Below the pieces are notes generated by a model. It had not been told where the DNA came from. It searched no databases and worked only from the letters and a program-made list of their open reading frames with translations. The position numbers were made by a program, and so were the translations under genes. A stretch of 64,000 nucleotides of DNA from Pokkaliibacter sp. MBI-7 (GTDB lineage Bacteria > Pseudomonadota > Gammaproteobacteria > Pseudomonadales > Balneatricaceae): assembly GCF_029846635.1 (NCBI RefSeq), contig NZ_JARVTG010000001.1:4241001-4305000 (forward strand), written 5' to 3'. This document shows, one piece after another, positions 33,677-42,173 of this stretch. Position 1 is the first letter of the stretch, and each line of letters opens with the position of its first letter.

Positions 33677-34741
33677 TTACAGCTCGGAAACACCGATCTG
33701 CAAGCGGTACTCGGGCCAGCTCTGCATGTCCTTCTTGAAGGTACGTTGCGAGTCCAGTACGCGTTTGAACCACTCGTTCTTACCGGCGTATTCGTCTTCC
33801 CACCTGGTGGTTTCCTCATACACGGCTTTGATGAACGAAGGGTCCAGACGCACGATTTCGTTTTTGCCGTTCTTCAGCTCTTCGTAGGCTTTCAGGTCGG
33901 CATAGGAAGAAGACAGCCAGGAGTCGAACACCGACAGCCTGGCGGCATCACGCAGTACGGTCTGCTGTTGTGGATTCAGACCGTCCCAGACTTTTTTGTT
34001 GATCTGGCATTCCAGTACGCCACCTGACTGGTGAATGCCGGGCAGCACCACATATTTGGCAACATCCTGAAAGCCGGTCGGGCGGTTCATTTCCGGGCTG
34101 CCCCATTCGGCGGCATCAATTACGCCACGTTCCAGTGCCGAGTAGATCTCACTGCCTGCCAGTACCACGGTGGAGGCACCCAGACGCGAGGCAATTTCAG
34201 CCCAGGCGCCGGAGGTGCGCAGGCGCAGGCCTTTGAAGTCTTCCAGCGTGCGAACGGGCTTGTTGGAGTGCAGGAAAATTTCCGTACCCAGAATCGAACA
34301 GGGGAAGGCCACCACACCGAACTTGTCCAGACGGTACTGTTCGTAAAGCTCGGCGCCGCCGCCCTTGTACATCCACAGCATGAACTCTTCCGGCGTCAGG
34401 CCGCTGGAGTGACCGGCCAGCAGTGCGGTGGTCTGGTCTTTGCCGTAGTCGTAATTGATGTAGTTATGGCTGACCTGTGCCACGCCGGATTTCACCGAGT
34501 CAGTGACTTTCAGGGCGCTGCCCAGCGTACCGCCGGGAAAGACTTCGATATTGATGCTGCCGTTGCTCAGCTCCCTGACGTGGGTGGCGAAGGACTGGGC
34601 ATCGCGCTCCAGCCAGGGGCCGCCAGACCAGGGCGTAGCCATACGCCAGTTAGTGGTGCCGTCAGCGGCAGCGGTGAACGACACCGAGGCAATGGCGGCG
34701 GAGAGGGCTGCGGCAGATAGAATTCTTGTTAGCTTACCCAT
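33677..34741 (-). CDS. dctP: TRAP transporter substrate-binding protein
   Basis: 354 residues with a signal peptide (KLTRILSAAALSAAIASVSFTAAADG). The mature protein starts TNWRMATPWSGGPWLERDAQSFA and has the DctP core EIFLHSNKPVRTLEDFKGLRLRT (binding arginine region) and GVIDAAEWGSPEMNRPTGF. It captures the substrate in the periplasm. The Ala-Glu-Trp-Gly motif is seen in the keto-acid/lactate-binding branch, but the ligand is not certain. It is the first gene of dctPQM. Confidence 0.9.
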   Translation of the reverse strand: MGKLTRILSAAALSAAIASVSFTAAADGTTNWRMATPWSGGPWLERDAQSFATHVRELSNGSINIEVFPGGTLGSALKVTDSVKSGVAQVSHNYINYDYGKDQTTALLAGHSSGLTPEEFMLWMYKGGGAELYEQYRLDKFGVVAFPCSILGTEIFLHSNKPVRTLEDFKGLRLRTSGAWAEIASRLGASTVVLAGSEIYSALERGVIDAAEWGSPEMNRPTGFQDVAKYVVLPGIHQSGGVLECQINKKVWDGLNPQQQTVLRDAARLSVFDSWLSSSYADLKAYEELKNGKNEIVRLDPSFIKAVYEETTRWEDEYAGKNEWFKRVLDSQRTFKKDMQSWPEYRLQIGVSEL

Positions 34742-34912
34742 GGCATTTCCTTTCTCTGGTAAAAGGCGAGTCTCTGGTAACCCGGCATCGCTACAGCGAG
34801 CGAGTGGTCTTCATGGCGCGGAGCGCCCAGGTTGGGGGCCGGGGCTCATACGCTGCCTGCTTTCACCGGTGCGGTGAAACAGGCCGCGCCTGAGAGCATC
34901 CGTCGGCCTTTA

Positions 34913-35740
34913 TCAGCAGTCGAATTCCGACTGCATTTCTTCAGCACGCTGCGCACAGGCATCCATGGCATCCTGGACGATCTGACGCAGCTGCTTGTCT
35001 TCAAAGGTGGCGATAGCGCGTTCGGTGGTGCCTTTGGGTGACATCACGTTGCGCATCAGCTGTTCGGTGGAGTGTTCGCTGGCCAGCGCCATCTGCGCCG
35101 CCCCCAGCCCGGTCTGCAATGCCAGCCGGCGTGCGGTGTCCCGCGGCAGGCCAAGGTTGACTCCGGCATCGGTCATGGCCGTCAGGAACAGGAAGAAATA
35201 TGCAGGGCCACTGCCGGAAATGGCGGTCACGGCATTGATCAGCGCTTCGTCGCTGACCCATTCAACGATGCCGACAGCACCCAGCAGCTGTTCCGCCGCT
35301 GCGCGCTGGGCCACTGACACTTCGGCACTGGCAAACATGCCGGTGGCACCGGCACCGACCAGTGCCGGCGTATTCGGCATGGTGCGGACAATGGCATGGC
35401 CACCGCCCAGCCAGTGGTCGAGGGTGGTGACCTGCGCACCGGCCGCGATGGAGATAATCAGCGGGCGTTCGCTGCGCTGTTGCAGCACGGCAGCCAGCGG
35501 CTCACACACCTGCTGCATGATCTGCGGCTTCACCGCCAGTACGATGATGTCGGCATCGGCTGCTGCGCTCAGGTTGTTGCTGCTGGTATGAATGCCGAAG
35601 CGCTGCCGGACGCAGTCCAGCTCCGCCTGTACCGGCGAAGTGGCTGTGATCAGACTGGGCGAATAGCCGCTGCTTATCAGACCGCCAAAAATAGCGCTGG
35701 CCATGTTGCCTGCACCAATAAAGGTAATTTTGTTAGACAT
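34913..35740 (-). CDS. proC: Pyrroline-5-carboxylate reductase
   Basis: 275 residues. ITFIGAGNMASAIFGGLISSG is the NAD(P) site, VLAVKPQIM, VRTMPNTPALVGAGATGMF and the C-terminal signature AVTAISGSGPAYFFLFLTAMTDAG and VMSPKGTTERAIATFE complete the family pattern. It makes proline from pyrroline-5-carboxylate in the cytoplasm. Here it is not with yggS/yggT, and lies upstream of the TRAP operon on the same strand, with an AraC gene divergent. It may be a second, catabolism-linked paralogue (inference). Confidence 0.93.
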   Translation of the reverse strand: MSNKITFIGAGNMASAIFGGLISSGYSPSLITATSPVQAELDCVRQRFGIHTSSNNLSAAADADIIVLAVKPQIMQQVCEPLAAVLQQRSERPLIISIAAGAQVTTLDHWLGGGHAIVRTMPNTPALVGAGATGMFASAEVSVAQRAAAEQLLGAVGIVEWVSDEALINAVTAISGSGPAYFFLFLTAMTDAGVNLGLPRDTARRLALQTGLGAAQMALASEHSTEQLMRNVMSPKGTTERAIATFEDKQLRQIVQDAMDACAQRAEEMQSEFDC

Positions 35741-36070
35741 GGTAAAGACGTTCCGCAGGGTGGCTTCGTGCTCTTCTCGGGAGAGCCATACGAATCCATT
35801 TATTCTTGTCAGTATTACTGCAGGCGGTCTTGTTTCAGGCTCATAAGCTTTTGACTTATTCTCAGACGCTTATTTTGTTGCCAATTTATTGCGTTATTTT
35901 TCGGCGGCAGCTTGTCCTTTTATTTTCTTTCCTATATTTTGCGCCGGTATTGATTTTCTAATTCAGTGGGTATGGGAATTCAGTTATAGGGATCGTTCAG
36001 ATTTAGGGACAGTTAGCCGCCCGGGATAAATCGGTGCTTGCACCGAACCTCCCGAAGTTGAGTCGCCGCC
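35741..36070. other. Divergent promoter region proC / araC-type gene
   Basis: 330 AT-rich bases. A short hairpin TCGGTG-CTTG-CACCGA (36031-36046) lies just before the AraC ribosome site. No gene seen and no clear operator. Confidence 0.5.
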
Positions 36071-36817
36071 ATGTACACACGTATCAGTTCTCGTCCGTTG
36101 CCCAACAGTTGTCTGCATCATGACCACGATTACCACCAGCTGGTGATCGCGCTGCGCGGCCGGGCCGAGTTCGAGATCAACGGTTGCAGTGGCCGGGTTG
36201 ACCCGCTGCACGGCTGTCTGATTCCCGGTGGGGATGTGCACTTCTATGAAGGCATAGGCAACAACACCCATATCATCGTTGATCTGCCGCTGACGGTGGT
36301 GGAAGGGGAGCTGCTGCGGCTGTTCGATGCCGCTCAGTACTTCGAGGCGGATACCAGTATGCGGCTGCTGCTGTCTTACCTGCACCGTGAAACGGCGATG
36401 TGGGAGAAAAGCCCGGAGGCCGCGGAAGGCGTGGCTATCTGCCTGCTGACCTCACTCTATCAGCGCTCTTTCGACAACCGCCGGACGTTGCTCAGTCGCG
36501 GCAAGCTGGACCTCCCCGCACTGGAGGAATACATCCTCCGTCATCTCAATGAACCTCTGCCGGTGTCCCGTCTGGCGCGTTTTGCCCATGTCAGCGCCGG
36601 CCATTTTCATGCCTTGTTCCGCGAAGAAGCCGGTATGACGCCGGGCCAGTACCTGTGGGAACTGCGTCTGAAACGCGCCCAGCAGCTGTTGCTGGAAACG
36701 ACACTGCCGCTGGTGGATGTGGCAGAGCAGGCCGGTTTCTCCAGCCAGAGCTCCTTTACCCATGCCTTCCGCCGCCGCTTTGGTGTCTCTCCTGGCCGCC
36801 TGCGCAAGCCCTGCTGA
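36071..36817 (+). CDS. AraC-family transcriptional regulator
   Basis: 248 residues. The N-terminal cupin-like part (HHDHDYHQLVIALRGRAEFEI) and C-terminal double helix-turn-helix (LNEPLPVSRLARFAHVSAGHFHALFREEAGMTPGQYL; LPLVDVAEQAGFSSQSSFTHAFRRRFGVSPGRLR) are clear. It is divergent from proC and could control proC and the TRAP operon. The inducer is unknown. Confidence 0.9.
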   Translation: MYTRISSRPLPNSCLHHDHDYHQLVIALRGRAEFEINGCSGRVDPLHGCLIPGGDVHFYEGIGNNTHIIVDLPLTVVEGELLRLFDAAQYFEADTSMRLLLSYLHRETAMWEKSPEAAEGVAICLLTSLYQRSFDNRRTLLSRGKLDLPALEEYILRHLNEPLPVSRLARFAHVSAGHFHALFREEAGMTPGQYLWELRLKRAQQLLLETTLPLVDVAEQAGFSSQSSFTHAFRRRFGVSPGRLRKPC

Positions 36818-37342
36818 CGGCCTTTGCTCAGGCCATATTCAACTAACGTCTTATTTCTTTTAATTCCCGCTGATAGCACGTCACGCCTTAATTGTTTTTT
36901 TGTTCAACGATCTAAACGTTTAAGTAGTTATTGCCAGGAGTTATCTTTCTGGAAGTGTAAACTTATTTATATCTGAGCTTTTCTGATAACAATAAATAAC
37001 GGCTGGTATTCCATTCTGGTAAATGTTGTATAGCGTTTTTTATATATGAAATGGCGAATAAGGAATGACGCTATTAATCGATGTGGCGAAAAGTCTATTT
37101 TTAACTGAATGCAGACGTTGGAATAGCATTATTTCCGGGAGCTATTTTTTCTGCATTTAAATGGAATAAAGCGGGAAAAGTTCGTGAACTTCGTTCATCT
37201 TGCGGCAAGCGTCTGATAATGATTATCAGAACGGAGATTTATCCTGTTGATGCTTCTGCAATCAGCAATCCTTGCTGGCTGAGAAGGAATGAGGTCAGGT
37301 TCTGCCTGAATCTGACTGCCCTCACTCCCTCTCCTGAGTTCG
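36818..37342. other. Long AT-rich intergenic region with a Fur-like palindrome
   Basis: 525 bases between the 3' ends of the AraC gene and the TauD gene, so no protein-gene promoter is needed here. It is clearly AT-rich to about 37230, then normal. No open frame is convincing. See the palindrome at 37212-37230. Confidence 0.6.
37212..37230. promoter_or_regulatory. Fur-box-like palindrome
   Basis: TCTGATAATGATTATCAGA, a perfect inverted repeat around a central G. Its core GATAATGATTATC closely resembles Fur half-site arrays. No annotated gene begins nearby in either direction. Confidence 0.5.
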
Positions 37343-38272
37343 TCAGGCCGCAGCGGCGGCAGGTGACGGATTACCCTGACGCAGGGTGAGGCTGGGTTCG
37401 CCATTAACCCCCACTGCCGCGGCACCGGCCACCGTCACCCGGCGTACCACCCGGTGCTGATCACCATAGTCGTTGACGGCGTAATGCTGGGTGGCGCGGT
37501 TATCCCAGATCACCACATCATGAGGCTGCCACTGCCAGCGCACGGTGTTTTCCTGCTGGGTCACACGCTGCTGCAGCAGTTCAAAAATACGCGCCGAATC
37601 ACGGCTGCTAAATCCCTTTAGCTGTTTGACAAAGTGCCCAAGCAGCAGGGCTTTTTCACCGGTTTCCGGGTGGACATGCACCACCGGGTGCTCGGCCTCC
37701 CAGACGGTGGAGACAAAAATCTGCTGATGGTGCTGCAGCCGTCGCTGCTCCTGTACCAGCCGGTCGGCACCGTAGTCATAGTCGTTGCTGTGAATGGCCC
37801 GCAGCGATTCGGCAAAGCGCTGCAGTGGCTCGGGCAGGCGCTGGAACGCCACGGCGGTATTGGCCCAGACCGTGTCGCCACCAAAGGCAGGCAACTGCAC
37901 GCTGCGCAGGATGGAAATCTTCGGGAAGTCAGCGACAAAGGTGACATCGGTATGCCAGGAGTCGGCACGGCCGCCGCCGTTGGCCGTGTCCAGCTCAAAA
38001 ATCTGTGTGCCCTGCGGTGCCGGTACGGTCGGGTGGGCAACGATCCTGCCGAAGCGTTCGCCGAAGGCCTGATGGCTGGCATCGGTCAGATGATGCTGGC
38101 CGCGGAAGAACAGCACCTTGTGCTTCAGTAGGGCCGCATTCAACTGGGCGAAGGTCCCTTCATCCAGTGCCGGAGTCAGGTTGATGTTGCGAATCTCCGC
38201 GCCAATATGACCGGCGACGCGGTGCAGATCCAGTAGTGGAAAGTCTTTGCTGAGGTGATGGTGAGTCGTCAT
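37343..38272 (-). CDS. TauD/TfdA-family Fe(II)/2-oxoglutarate dioxygenase
   Basis: 309 residues. HIGAEIRNINLTPALDEGTFAQL, VLFFRGQHHLTDASHQAFGERFG, the iron ligands in SWHTDVTF (His-x-Asp) and the distal His near QHYAVNDYGDQHRVVRRVTVAG with the 2-oxoglutarate-binding arginine fit taurine and alkylsulfate dioxygenases. It likely releases sulfite or sulfate from an organosulfur compound under sulfur limitation. I chose the ATG at 38272 with GGGAG upstream. The alanine-rich end (SPAAAAA) is variable. No transporter is adjacent. Confidence 0.87.
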   Translation of the reverse strand: MTTHHHLSKDFPLLDLHRVAGHIGAEIRNINLTPALDEGTFAQLNAALLKHKVLFFRGQHHLTDASHQAFGERFGRIVAHPTVPAPQGTQIFELDTANGGGRADSWHTDVTFVADFPKISILRSVQLPAFGGDTVWANTAVAFQRLPEPLQRFAESLRAIHSNDYDYGADRLVQEQRRLQHHQQIFVSTVWEAEHPVVHVHPETGEKALLLGHFVKQLKGFSSRDSARIFELLQQRVTQQENTVRWQWQPHDVVIWDNRATQHYAVNDYGDQHRVVRRVTVAGAAAVGVNGEPSLTLRQGNPSPAAAAA

Positions 38273-38448
38273 GGTGCAGCTCCCTGTGCCTGATGCCTTA
38301 GGTATCGTGAGTGGTCGATCAGTCGCTGATTGGCTGTCGATGGGCGCAGTGTAGGAGAGCCGGGGGCCGGCACAAATCTGACTTGCCGATATGTATTGCA
38401 GGCGGGAGCGCATATCTAATCCCGTCGTTCGGGATAGGGCGCAGAAGC

Positions 38449-38477
38449 GCCAAAGGCACCGCTCAGGTGCCTTTGGC
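38449..38477. terminator. Hairpin after the LysE-type gene
   Basis: Perfect 12-bp stem GCCAAAGGCACC/GGTGCCTTTGGC with loop GCTCA, 27 bases past the stop of the minus-strand exporter. There is no strong T-run. Confidence 0.6.
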
Positions 38478-38503
38478 TGTGTGTTTATCTCATGGCCTTT
38501 TCG

Positions 38504-39121
38504 TCAGTGGCTGAGTGGGCTCAGTGCCAGCATGGCCCCCAGACCCATGAGTACGGAGCCAATCAGCTGGTTGATGCACACCTGCCAGTTGAGCACCTGC
38601 TGGCGCAGTTGTGGGTGAGAAAACAGCAGCGTCACCAGCGCAAACCAGAGCAGATGAGCTACCGACATAAAGGCGCCATAACCCAGCTGTACCGCCAGAG
38701 GGGTGGTGGGCTGCACCACCTGGGCGAAGGTGCTGACCACAAACAGCGTGGTTTTGGGGTTCAGCGCATTGGTGAAGAAACCACAGCGCCATGCCTGCCA
38801 GCGGCTGAGGCTGCCTGCGGGTGCATCACCCCCGCTACTGACCGGGGCGGAGCGGAATATCCCCAAACCCAGATAGAGCAGATACAGAGCGCCCAGCCAT
38901 TTCAGCGCCGTCAGCAGCAGTGGCGCGTGGTGCACCAGCGTACTCACGCCGATCAGTGCATAGCTGACATGCAACAGCACACCGCAGGCAATACCCAGCG
39001 CTGCCAGCAGCCCGATAACACGCCCGTACATCAGGCTGGTACGGGTGATCATGGCAAAGTCAGCGCCGGGGCTGATCACCGCCAGACAGGTGATGGAAAC
39101 GATGGCTGCAAGTTCGTTCAT
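38504..39121 (-). CDS. LysE/RhtB-family exporter
   Basis: 205 residues with six membrane segments. LAVISPGADFAMITRTSLMYGR and GFFTNALNPKTTLFVVSTFAQ are the family signatures. It is divergent from the LysR gene at 39344, the usual layout for an exporter and its own activator. Start ATG at 39121. An upstream in-frame start at 39133 is possible. Confidence 0.9.
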   Translation of the reverse strand: MNELAAIVSITCLAVISPGADFAMITRTSLMYGRVIGLLAALGIACGVLLHVSYALIGVSTLVHHAPLLLTALKWLGALYLLYLGLGIFRSAPVSSGGDAPAGSLSRWQAWRCGFFTNALNPKTTLFVVSTFAQVVQPTTPLAVQLGYGAFMSVAHLLWFALVTLLFSHPQLRQQVLNWQVCINQLIGSVLMGLGAMLALSPLSH

Positions 39122-39343
39122 GGTGGCTCTCATCAGACAGGGGAAACAGGTTTACGCAGGCAACAGCCGTCAGGTGTTGCGGGGGCCAGTCTGCCATGCG
39201 TGGGAATTGCTAAAAATCGATGATTTGGTACAGCCCTATGTGAGATAAACTCACACTATTTTTATGTTGATCCCTGTTTTTTGCAGCTGCCTGCTTTTTC
39301 TGGCAGGCCGCCGTTGTGACGGCGCACGTTCTGAGGAGTCACC

Positions 39344-40237
39344 ATGGCCCGACGCCTTCCCCCACTCAATTCCCTGCGCGCCTTTGTTGTTGCCGCCCGC
39401 CACCAGAGCTTTAGCCGTGCTGCCGATGAGCTGTGCGTCACTCACGGTGCCGTCAGCCGGCAGATCGCTACGCTGGAGCAGCATCTGGGCGTCAGCGTCT
39501 TTGACCGTACCCCGCAGGGGGTCATGCTGACCGATAAAGGCAGGGTGTTGCTGCAGGGATGTGCGCAGGCCTTCACCCTGCTGCACGACAGTGTGGATGC
39601 AGTTATGACCCCCAGCCTGAGCAGCGTGCTGGTGTTGTCCTGTGAGCCGACACTGGCAATGCGCTGGCTGATTCCCCGACTGGATAATTTTCAGCAGCAA
39701 TATCCCGACATCCAGCTCAGTCTGCTGACCGCAGGTGGCGTACCGGACTGGCAGCGTGGCGGTGTGGATCTGGCGTTGCGGCGCAATGATTTTCCACTGG
39801 CAGCGGGCACGGTGGTACAAAGGCTGGCGGCGGAGATGACCGGCCCGGTGTGCGCGGCCGGGCTTGATGAGACACAGCCGCAATGTCAGCTGCACGCCGC
39901 GACCCGGCCACAAGCCTGGGCCGACTGGCTGGCACAGTGCGACAGCACACCGCCGTTCAGCGGGCAGCAGCGCCAGTTCGAGCATTTCTACCTGACCCTG
40001 CAGGCGGCTGCGGCGGGGCAGGGGCTGGCCATGGCGTCCCTGTATATGGTGGCGGATGAGGTACAGCAGGGGCGCCTGCAGGCACCCCGGGGATTCCGGG
40101 CGGATGGTTCGGAATATGTATTACTGGCGCCACAGCCTCTGGCCGCAGGCAGCCCCCAGCAGCTGTTTGCGGACTGGCTGCAGGGGCAGATGCAGCAGAC
40201 GCTGACACAGTTAACCGCTCTTGGTTCTAACAGTTAA
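39344..40237 (+). CDS. LysR-family regulator (GcvA-like)
   Basis: 297 residues. PPLNSLRAFVVAARHQSFSRAADELCVTHGAVSRQIATLEQHLGVSVFDRT is the winged helix typical of the GcvA branch. The effector domain follows. GAGGAG seven bases before the ATG. It is divergent from the LysE exporter and likely controls it. Its last residues (TALGSNS) and stop are encoded by a 23-bp tandem repeat, so the C-terminus appears to have been altered by repeat expansion. Confidence 0.9.
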   Translation: MARRLPPLNSLRAFVVAARHQSFSRAADELCVTHGAVSRQIATLEQHLGVSVFDRTPQGVMLTDKGRVLLQGCAQAFTLLHDSVDAVMTPSLSSVLVLSCEPTLAMRWLIPRLDNFQQQYPDIQLSLLTAGGVPDWQRGGVDLALRRNDFPLAAGTVVQRLAAEMTGPVCAAGLDETQPQCQLHAATRPQAWADWLAQCDSTPPFSGQQRQFEHFYLTLQAAAAGQGLAMASLYMVADEVQQGRLQAPRGFRADGSEYVLLAPQPLAAGSPQQLFADWLQGQMQQTLTQLTALGSNS

Positions 40238-40276
40238 CCGCTCTTGGTTCTAACAGTTAACCGCCCTTGGTTCTAA
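40208..40276 (+). repeat. Three tandem 23-bp repeats upstream of the sigma factor gene
   Basis: Units at 40208-40230, 40231-40253 and 40254-40276; each starts CAGTTAACCG and ends TTGGTTCTAA, and the third has one C for T change. The LysR stop lies in the second unit. A second, unrelated triple 23-bp repeat lies at 42010-42078. Confidence 0.95.
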
Positions 40277-40278
40277 TT

Positions 40279-40297
40279 GATAAGTATTCTCATTTGC
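40279..40297. promoter_or_regulatory. Candidate Fur box upstream of the FecI-type sigma gene
   Basis: GATAAGTATTCTCATTTGC matches 13 of 19 positions of the Fur consensus, directly after the tandem repeats and about 100 bases before the sigma gene start. An iron-responsive control would be expected for this locus. Confidence 0.6.
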
Positions 40298-40395
40298 TAT
40301 AAAGTCCGCAACCTTTGGTAATACTTGAGGACGCGGGCCGCAGCGCAACCAGCGCTGTAGCTGCCCGGGTCAGTATGGGTGATGAGGCGAATGGC

Positions 40396-40953
40396 ATGAG
40401 CGGCAGTCGTTCCGAACTGGATAGCGTGGGTGAGCTTTACGCTGGCCACCAGCAGTGGCTGGCGGGCTGGTTGCGACAGCGTCTGGGCTGCCAGGATACG
40501 GCAGCCGATCTGGTGCAGGACACCTTTATGCGCCTGCTGGCCAGACCACGGCTGTTTGCCAGTGACGGCGACGCCCGTGCTTTTCTCACCACAGTGGCCA
40601 AGGGCTTATGTGTGGACTTCTGGCGCCGCCACCAGATTGAGCAGGCGTGGCTGGAGTCTGTCCGGCAGCTGGATATGGCTGTCGTACCTTCTGCCGAGCG
40701 GCAGGCCATCATCATGGAAACCCTGCTGGAGCTGGATGCCCTGTTCAGCCGCCTGCCGTCCAGGGTCGCCAACGCCTTTATCCTGTCGCAGGTGCAGGGC
40801 CTGACCTACCGGCAGATTGCCGAGCAGCTGGAGGTGTCCGAGCGCATGGTCAAACGCTATATGGCCGAGGCCATGCTGCACTGTGCGCTGCTGCAGGATG
40901 ATCTGGATGACGATGGCGACACCCTGCTGCTGAGCGAGGTGGAGGATGACTGA
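40396..40953 (+). CDS. FecI-type ECF sigma factor
   Basis: 185 residues from the ATG at 40396 with GAGG upstream; in-frame starts at 40315 (TTG) and 40375 (ATG) would add non-conserved residues. Sigma region 2: LYAGHQQWLAGWLRQRLGCQDTAADLVQDTFMRLL, with FLTTVAKGLCVDFWRR. Region 4: RLPSRVANAFILSQVQGLTYRQIAEQLEVSERMVKRYM. It directs transcription of the TonB receptor when signalled through FecR. It overlaps fecR by eight bases. Confidence 0.9.
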   Translation: MSGSRSELDSVGELYAGHQQWLAGWLRQRLGCQDTAADLVQDTFMRLLARPRLFASDGDARAFLTTVAKGLCVDFWRRHQIEQAWLESVRQLDMAVVPSAERQAIIMETLLELDALFSRLPSRVANAFILSQVQGLTYRQIAEQLEVSERMVKRYMAEAMLHCALLQDDLDDDGDTLLLSEVEDD

Positions 40954-41980
40954 CACCCTGCGCCACAACGCCACCATACCTTGCCGGGATGCCAGCGCTT
41001 CCCGCGATGCCTTCGAGCGGCTGGAGCAGGCAGCCCACTGGTTCGCCATACTCACGGACGATGAGGTCAGCGAGCAGGATCAGCAGCGCTGGCAACAGTG
41101 GCTGCAGGCCAACCCGGCCAATCAGCAGGCATGGAACAAGATTCAGCGGGTCAGCCGGCGTTTTGAAAGCCTGCGTGAAGACAGCGACAGACTGGCGGTC
41201 AGCACCGTGCTGCAGGGCAGTTCGCAGCGGCACATACATCGCCGCCGTCTGCTCAGCGGGCTGGCGAGTGTCATGGGCGTCAGCCTGTGCAGCTGGCTGA
41301 GCTGGCGGGTGACGCCGCTGCCGCAGTGGGTTGCCCACTGGTCGGCGGATATTTCGACCGCCGTCGGCGAAGTCGCCTCGCACCGGTTACAGGATGGCAC
41401 GCAGCTATGGCTGGGCAGCAGTAGTGCGGCCAATGTGCTGTTTGATCAGCAGCAGCGGCGGTTGCAGCTGCTCAGTGGCGATGTACTGATTGAAACCAGC
41501 CATCAGCCCGATCCGCGTCTGTTTGTGGTCAGCACTGCGCAGGTCCGGCTGCGGCCGCTGGGGACGCGCTTCAGTGTCAGGGCGGAACAGGGGCGCACCA
41601 CGCTGGCGGTCTTTGCCGGAGCGGTGGAGTGCAGCGGTCTTGATGGCCGCGTGCTGGCGGTGATCCGTGCCGGCCAGCAGATCAGCCTCAGCGATGCAGG
41701 AGCGGGCACCATCAGTGCGGCGGCGCCTTACCAGCAAAGCTGGGCAGCCGGTGTGCTGCAGGCTGATGATATGCCGCTTGCGCAGTTGCTGGAGGAGCTG
41801 GGGCGTTATCACCGTGTGCATCTGGGGGTTGATCCGGCCCTCGCTGAGCTGCGGGTGATGGGGACTTTCCCGCTGGATGATCTGCCGCTGGTGCTGTCGA
41901 TGCTGTCGCAGTCATTGCCGCTGACGGTCAGTCAGCCGCTGCCGTGGTGGGTTTCCCTGCGGCCGGCTGTAACGCTGTGA
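40946..41980 (+). CDS. FecR-type anti-sigma/signal transducer
   Basis: 344 residues. The cytoplasmic N-terminal DUF4880 part (RLEQAAHWFAILTDDEVSEQDQQRWQQWLQANPANQQAWNKI), a short membrane segment (LASVMGVSLCSWLSW near residue 110) and the periplasmic FecR domain (VGEVASHRLQDGTQLWLGSSSAANVLF; PLGTRFSVRAEQGRTTLAVFAGAVE) are all present. It senses the substrate-loaded receptor through its STN domain and activates the sigma factor. Confidence 0.92.
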   Translation: MTDTLRHNATIPCRDASASRDAFERLEQAAHWFAILTDDEVSEQDQQRWQQWLQANPANQQAWNKIQRVSRRFESLREDSDRLAVSTVLQGSSQRHIHRRRLLSGLASVMGVSLCSWLSWRVTPLPQWVAHWSADISTAVGEVASHRLQDGTQLWLGSSSAANVLFDQQQRRLQLLSGDVLIETSHQPDPRLFVVSTAQVRLRPLGTRFSVRAEQGRTTLAVFAGAVECSGLDGRVLAVIRAGQQISLSDAGAGTISAAAPYQQSWAAGVLQADDMPLAQLLEELGRYHRVHLGVDPALAELRVMGTFPLDDLPLVLSMLSQSLPLTVSQPLPWWVSLRPAVTL

Positions 41981-42009
41981 GCAGGTTGTCGCCGCGGCGG
42001 GTCAGCGCT

Positions 42010-42078
42010 GTCATTCTCTGTTTTTGAAAACCGTCATGCTCTGTTTTTGAAAACCGTCATTCTCTGCTTCTGAAAAAA
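42010..42078 (+). repeat. Three tandem 23-bp repeats upstream of the TonB receptor gene
   Basis: Units at 42010-42032, 42033-42055 and 42056-42078. Each starts GTCAT(T/G)CTCTG and ends in an A-rich stretch; the third unit is more diverged. Period 23 and copy number three match the repeat before fecI, but the sequence is different. Confidence 0.95.
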
Positions 42079-42133
42079 TTTTGAAGAAATCTGCATTGGC
42101 CATGTCCCCTTTTGCCCGACTCGTTCGGTAAGG

Positions 42134-42154
42134 GAATAAGAAAGGTTCTTATTC
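42134..42154. promoter_or_regulatory. Inverted repeat upstream of the TonB receptor
   Basis: GAATAAGAA-AGG-TTCTTATTC, perfect 9-bp arms, 19 bases before the receptor ATG. It could be an iron-regulator operator or part of the leader structure overlapping the sigma-dependent promoter. Confidence 0.5.
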
Positions 42155-42173
42155 TTGTTACGGAGAGTCATTC

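Noticed and set aside
40208..42078. CRISPR array
   Set aside because: The 23-bp units are contiguous with no spacers, and no cas genes are nearby.
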